A stretch of 64,000 nucleotides of DNA. It comes from Streptomyces sp. NBC_01210 (lineage in GTDB: Bacteria > Actinomycetota > Actinomycetes > Streptomycetales > Streptomycetaceae). The stretch covers positions 5,890,001 through 5,954,000 of the forward strand of contig NZ_CP108549.1 of NCBI RefSeq assembly GCF_036010325.1, read 5' to 3'. The notes beneath the pieces are model-generated. The model saw only the letters and a program-made list of their open reading frames with translations. It was not told the origin of the DNA and did no database searches. Positions 60,818-64,000 of the stretch are shown in pieces (position 1 is the stretch's first letter; every line of letters begins with the position of its first letter). The translations under genes were made by a program, and so were the position numbers.

Positions 60818-61150
60818 GCTGTCTCCTGGGTGGGGAGTGTGGGGGGTTGCTCAGTTGCGACGCACGTGGTGCGGGTGTGTGCGCACATCTTGAGGGGCTG
60901 GCATGACCCGGTCAAGAGCGCGCTTCAGCCATCGGCACGCTACCGCGCCGAGGAGCCGAAACGTCGGACCCCTCCGCGTGATCACCCGTACGCCTCCTTG
61001 GTGACCCCAGTCACACTCCGGGACCAGGGGGGAAGGCGGCCACGTTCATGGCGGGCGCCGTCGGTCATCAGGGGGACGAGACCAATAACCAGCCACGTCG
61101 GTCCAGTTGGAGATACATCGGACCGGGGGTTCTTCCGACCCCGGACGCAG
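60818..61150. promoter_or_regulatory. intergenic region upstream of the carboxypeptidase gene
   Basis: About 330 bases without a convincing gene. It should hold the carboxypeptidase promoter, and near 61105-61145 a CGGACC-rich imperfect hairpin that may end the transcript of the gene to the right. Confidence 0.4.
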
Positions 61151-62428
61151 TCAGAGCCGTACGGCCCGCACGCCCTCGGTGTCCGGGCCGTACAGCATCC
61201 CGTCCCGCACCACCGGGTCGTCCGCCAACGCCCCGTCGCACGGCACCCGCCACTGCGGTTCTCCGGTGGCGATGTCGTACGCCCACCAGGCTGTGTCGTG
61301 GCCGACGAGGGCCAGCCGGCCGACCGGGACCGGGAGGGTCCACGACGGCTGTTCGCGGTCCTGGCGCCACAGTTGGCGGCCGTTCAGGGCGGAGTGCGCG
61401 AGGACATAGCCGGGGCGGTCGTCGCCGATGCTCCGGCCGTCCTCGCCGTTGTACTGGTCGCCGGACGAGAGCAGCACCGTGCCGGCGTACGGAACCACCT
61501 CGTCGCGCGCGTGAGGGGCGGTTGTCGCCGTCCAGGTCCGGCGGCCGTCGGCGGTGGCGTGTGCGTGCAGGTGGCCGCGGCCGTCGTGGAGGTAGGCCGT
61601 ACCGCCGTCCGGGGCCACGGTGATCGTGCCGTCCAGGGCCGGGACGTTCCAGCGCGGGGTGCCGTCGGCCGCGTCGTACGCGTACAGGTGGGTGTTGCCC
61701 TTGGGGCCCGAGACGAGGAGGACTGCGTCGGCTCCGAGCGCGAAGTACGGGGAGTACTCGCCGCGGGCTGCCGCGACGTGCCGGCGGACCCGACCCGTGG
61801 CGGGGTCGCAGGCGGCCACGCCGTCGGGTGTCTCCTTGAAGAGAACACCGCGCTTCGGGTCGGGCGTGAAGAGCCAGGACGCGTTGCTGCGCCACAGGAC
61901 ACGGCCGCTGCTCGTGTCGATCCCGCACACCACGCCCGGCTCCAGCACCTGGCCGTCGTCGTCGGTCCGCGCGCGCAGCTGGACACAGAGCACACTGCCG
62001 AGCACGAACGGCCGGTCGGGCTCGCCTTCCTCGACGAGCGGGCCGGTACGCCACAGACGCTTGCCGTCGCTCGTGCGGTACGCGTGGACCAGCCCGTCCT
62101 GGCTCAAACGGAAGACCATGCCGCCCGCGACCGTGACCATGTCGGGTTCGGTGCCGGTCGACTCGCCGCCCTTCGCACTCCAGCGGGTGTCACCGGTCCC
62201 GGCGTCCAGCGCGTGCAGCAGGTCGGGACCTACCGTGGTGACGTAGACCGTGCCGCCGTCGACCGTGAGCTCGCCGTAGACACTGCCGTCGAACGTCCAC
62301 GCCGTGGCCCGCTTCTTCGGCCCGTCCTCCTCCGCCGCGCTGCACGCGCCGACGACGCCGACTGTGGCCACCAAGCCGAGCGAGCCGCGCAGCAGAGTGC
62401 GGCGGCTGATGCCGAGGTCGTCCCCCAT
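61151..62428 (-). CDS. Tat-exported lipoprotein with PQQ-like beta-propeller repeats
   Basis: The 425-residue protein starts at ATG 62428. It has a twin-arginine motif (SRRTLLRGSLGLVATVGVVG) directly followed by a lipobox Cys (GVVGAC), so it is a Tat lipoprotein. The rest is a PQQ-enzyme-type beta propeller (DAGTGDTRWSAKGG; SSGRVLWRSNASWLF; ADGTPRWNVPALDG; IATGEPQWRVPCD) of about seven W-ending repeats. It probably mediates protein interactions at the membrane surface, as BamB-like proteins do. Cofactor residues for quinoprotein dehydrogenases are not seen. Confidence 0.87.
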   Translation of the reverse strand: MGDDLGISRRTLLRGSLGLVATVGVVGACSAAEEDGPKKRATAWTFDGSVYGELTVDGGTVYVTTVGPDLLHALDAGTGDTRWSAKGGESTGTEPDMVTVAGGMVFRLSQDGLVHAYRTSDGKRLWRTGPLVEEGEPDRPFVLGSVLCVQLRARTDDDGQVLEPGVVCGIDTSSGRVLWRSNASWLFTPDPKRGVLFKETPDGVAACDPATGRVRRHVAAARGEYSPYFALGADAVLLVSGPKGNTHLYAYDAADGTPRWNVPALDGTITVAPDGGTAYLHDGRGHLHAHATADGRRTWTATTAPHARDEVVPYAGTVLLSSGDQYNGEDGRSIGDDRPGYVLAHSALNGRQLWRQDREQPSWTLPVPVGRLALVGHDTAWWAYDIATGEPQWRVPCDGALADDPVVRDGMLYGPDTEGVRAVRL

Positions 62429-62469
62429 CACGTTCACAGGCGCAACGTACAGCAGCGCACGGCGACATA

Positions 62470-62503
62470 CAGCAGCGCCGCCGGGGGAGCGGCGGCGCTG
62501 CTG
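62470..62503 (-). terminator. terminator of the chitinase gene
   Basis: CAGCAGCGCCGCCG and CGGCGGCGCTGCTG form a perfect 14-bp stem across GGGAG with a symmetric partner, just after the chitinase stop at 62527. An extra ACAGCAGCGC copy lies 20 bases further on. Confidence 0.85.
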
Positions 62504-62526
62504 TTCCAGGGACTCAGGAGCGGCGG

Positions 62527-64000
62527 TTACGGGAGGGCGTGCACATGCGGACCCACCGCGTTGGACCAGGCGTTGCCCGACTTGGCGTCCCAGTTCGTGG
62601 ACCAGGTCATCGCGCCGCGCAGCGAGGGGTATGTCTTGGACGGCTTGAAGGAGCCGCAGTTCGTGCCCCTGGCGAGGCAGTCCAGCGCGTTGTTTACGAT
62701 CGTCGGGGAGACATAGCCGCTGCCCGCGCCACTGGTCGAGGCCGGCAGACCGAGCCCCACCTGGGCCGGTGCGAGACCGCCTTCCAGCTGGATGCAGGCG
62801 AGGGCGGTGAGGAAGTCCACCGAACCCTGCGAGTACACCTTGCCGTCGCAACCGAGCATCGAACCACTGTTGTAGTACTGCATATTGACGACGGTCAGAA
62901 TGTCCTTGATGTTGAGCGCCGTCTTGAAGTACTCGTTCGACGTCGACTGCATGTCGATGGTCTGCGGGGCCATCGTGATGACGAGTCCGGCGCCCGCCTT
63001 CGACGACAGTGAACGCAGCGCCTGCGACATGTACGTCGAGTTGAGGCCGTTCTCCAGGTCGATGTCGACACCGTCGAAGCCGTATGTCTGCATCATCGAG
63101 TAGACGGAGTTGGCGAAGTTCGTCGCGGAGGCCGAGTCGTTGATCGTGACGGTGCCGTTCTGGCCGCCGATCGAGATGATCACGGACTTGCCGGCCGCCT
63201 GCTTGGCCTTGATGTCGGCCTTGAACTGGTCGACGGTGTAGCCGCCGAGCCCGGCCGAGTCGAGATTGAAGGTGACACCGCCGGGCGTGCCGGTCGCGTC
63301 GGCGAAGGAGACGGCGATGATGTCGTAGTTGGCCGGCACATCGCTGATCTTCTGCACGGTGGCACCGTTGTTGAAGTTCTGCCAGTAGCCGGTCACCGCG
63401 TGCTTGGGCACCGATCCGCCGCCTCCGCCTCCGCCACCGCCGGTGGCCGAAGTGGTACCGGTCACCGCCGCGGACTTCGCGGACTCACCGGCCGCGTTGG
63501 TCGCGGTCACCTGGAACTGGTACGAGGTGGATGCGCTCAGCCCGGTCGCGGTTGCCGAAGCGCCGGTGACCGACTGCACCTTGGCGCCGTTCCGGTAGAC
63601 GTTGTAGCCCGTCGCGTTGGACACGGCGTTCCAGGACAGGGCCACGGAGGACGAGGTCACGGATCCGGCCGCGAGACCGCCCGGGGCGGCGGGCACGGTC
63701 GGCGAGGGGTCGCCGCCACCGCCGGCGTCGGGGCCGAAGACGGAGACGTCGTCGGCGTAGTAGGCGGCCTGCCCGTACCAGCCGTCCGTGTAGACCGTCA
63801 CCGAGGTGGTGCTGCTGCCGGTGGTGAAGGTGGTGGACAGCTGCTTCCAGCCGGCCGAGTCCGGCGTCCAGGTGGAGACGTCCGTCGTGCCGGTGCCGCT
63901 CGCGCCGAGGTAGGTGTAGCCGCCCTGCACCCAGGCGCTGAGGGTGTACGTCGAGTTGGGCTTCACCGTGACGGTCTGTGTGCACTTGGCGTTGTCCTGC
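62527..64000 (-). CDS. secreted GH18 chitinase with CBM and FnIII modules (5' end outside window)
   Basis: The frame is open to the right edge (491 codons, N-terminus missing). Order of parts: the end of a beta-sandwich carbohydrate-binding module (TQTVTVKPNSTYTLSAWVQG; YADDVSVFGPDAG), a fibronectin type III domain (VPAAPGGLAAGSVTSSSVAL; YQFQVTATNAAGES), a poly-Gly linker, then a GH18 domain. The catalytic DxxDxDxE motif reads FDGVDIDLENG, with SVIISIGGQNG before it and TMAPQTIDMQ and MQYYNSGSM after it. This is a subfamily A chitinase of the ChiC/D-like streptomycete type. A TTG/ATG start and signal lie outside. Confidence 0.92.
   Translation of the reverse strand, partial: QDNAKCTQTVTVKPNSTYTLSAWVQGGYTYLGASGTGTTDVSTWTPDSAGWKQLSTTFTTGSSTTSVTVYTDGWYGQAAYYADDVSVFGPDAGGGGDPSPTVPAAPGGLAAGSVTSSSVALSWNAVSNATGYNVYRNGAKVQSVTGASATATGLSASTSYQFQVTATNAAGESAKSAAVTGTTSATGGGGGGGGGSVPKHAVTGYWQNFNNGATVQKISDVPANYDIIAVSFADATGTPGGVTFNLDSAGLGGYTVDQFKADIKAKQAAGKSVIISIGGQNGTVTINDSASATNFANSVYSMMQTYGFDGVDIDLENGLNSTYMSQALRSLSSKAGAGLVITMAPQTIDMQSTSNEYFKTALNIKDILTVVNMQYYNSGSMLGCDGKVYSQGSVDFLTALACIQLEGGLAPAQVGLGLPASTSGAGSGYVSPTIVNNALDCLARGTNCGSFKPSKTYPSLRGAMTWSTNWDAKSGNAWSNAVGPHVHALP

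Overview
The window is high-GC actinobacterial DNA with strong third-position GC bias, GTG and TTG starts, ATGA/GTGA gene overlaps, chaplins, mycothiol enzymes and the GGACGGGC/TTGAGGCGCGGGG palindromic repeat family. It is almost certainly a Streptomyces chromosome. From about 10.9 kb onward the order msrA, metB, threonine dehydratase, greA, mca, pckG resembles a conserved core region of Streptomyces as I remember it (not checked by search).

Region 1 (1-10740) is accessory DNA and partly a gene graveyard. It holds a DUF2252 gene cut by the left edge, a carboxymuconolactone-decarboxylase gene broken by an in-frame TAA, a Mrr-like scrap, a divergent MBL-hydrolase/AraC-type regulator pair, DUF4291, a frameshifted HTH/TPR regulator with an ATP-binding protein and a flavoprotein, and then a patchwork (7.8-9.8 kb) made from a TIR domain, an integrative-element Rep protein, the C-terminal half of a membrane STAND/NACHT protein and an ankyrin tail. 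Two tiny Cys-rich ORFs follow, and then a 3' fragment of tRNA-Pro at about 10695-10739. That fragment looks like the right attachment site of an integrated element which should extend left of the window.

Region 2 (10.9-25.2 kb) is core: msrA, a membrane-anchored helical protein, metB, DUF1059, a MarR-sigma factor-membrane protein operon, threonine dehydratase, a DrrAB-type ABC exporter, greA, DUF4307, mca with a small membrane protein, and a 1068-residue STAND/TPR protein.

Region 3 (25.3-44 kb): a DUF255 thioredoxin-like protein; a translationally coupled glycan locus (processive-type GT2, GT39-type transferase, DPM1-GtrA protein) followed by a secreted radical copper oxidase of the galactose oxidase/GlxA type; TetR, a TrhA-like membrane protein, pckG, an XRE-cupin regulator, an alanine-type aminotransferase, a mycothiol-dependent-family enzyme, and a TetM/OtrA-like ribosome protection GTPase with an upstream leader ORF.

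Region 4 (44-64 kb): DUF4360, two short chaplins, a small secreted protein, a scarred polysaccharide operon (GT4, degraded ORF, GNAT/FemAB-like), a secreted S1 protease, AlkB, a divergent catabolic locus (N-acyl-D-amino-acid deacylase and D-serine-deaminase-like enzyme facing PfkB sugar-acid kinase, IclR, RidA, GntP permease), a zinc carboxypeptidase, a Tat lipoprotein with PQQ-like repeats, and a GH18 chitinase cut by the right edge.

The best candidates for something undescribed are the glycan/copper-oxidase locus at 27.5-34.2 kb, the predicted N-acyl-aminosugar-acid route at 52.3-59.4 kb, and the palindromic repeats carried in frame inside two enzymes.
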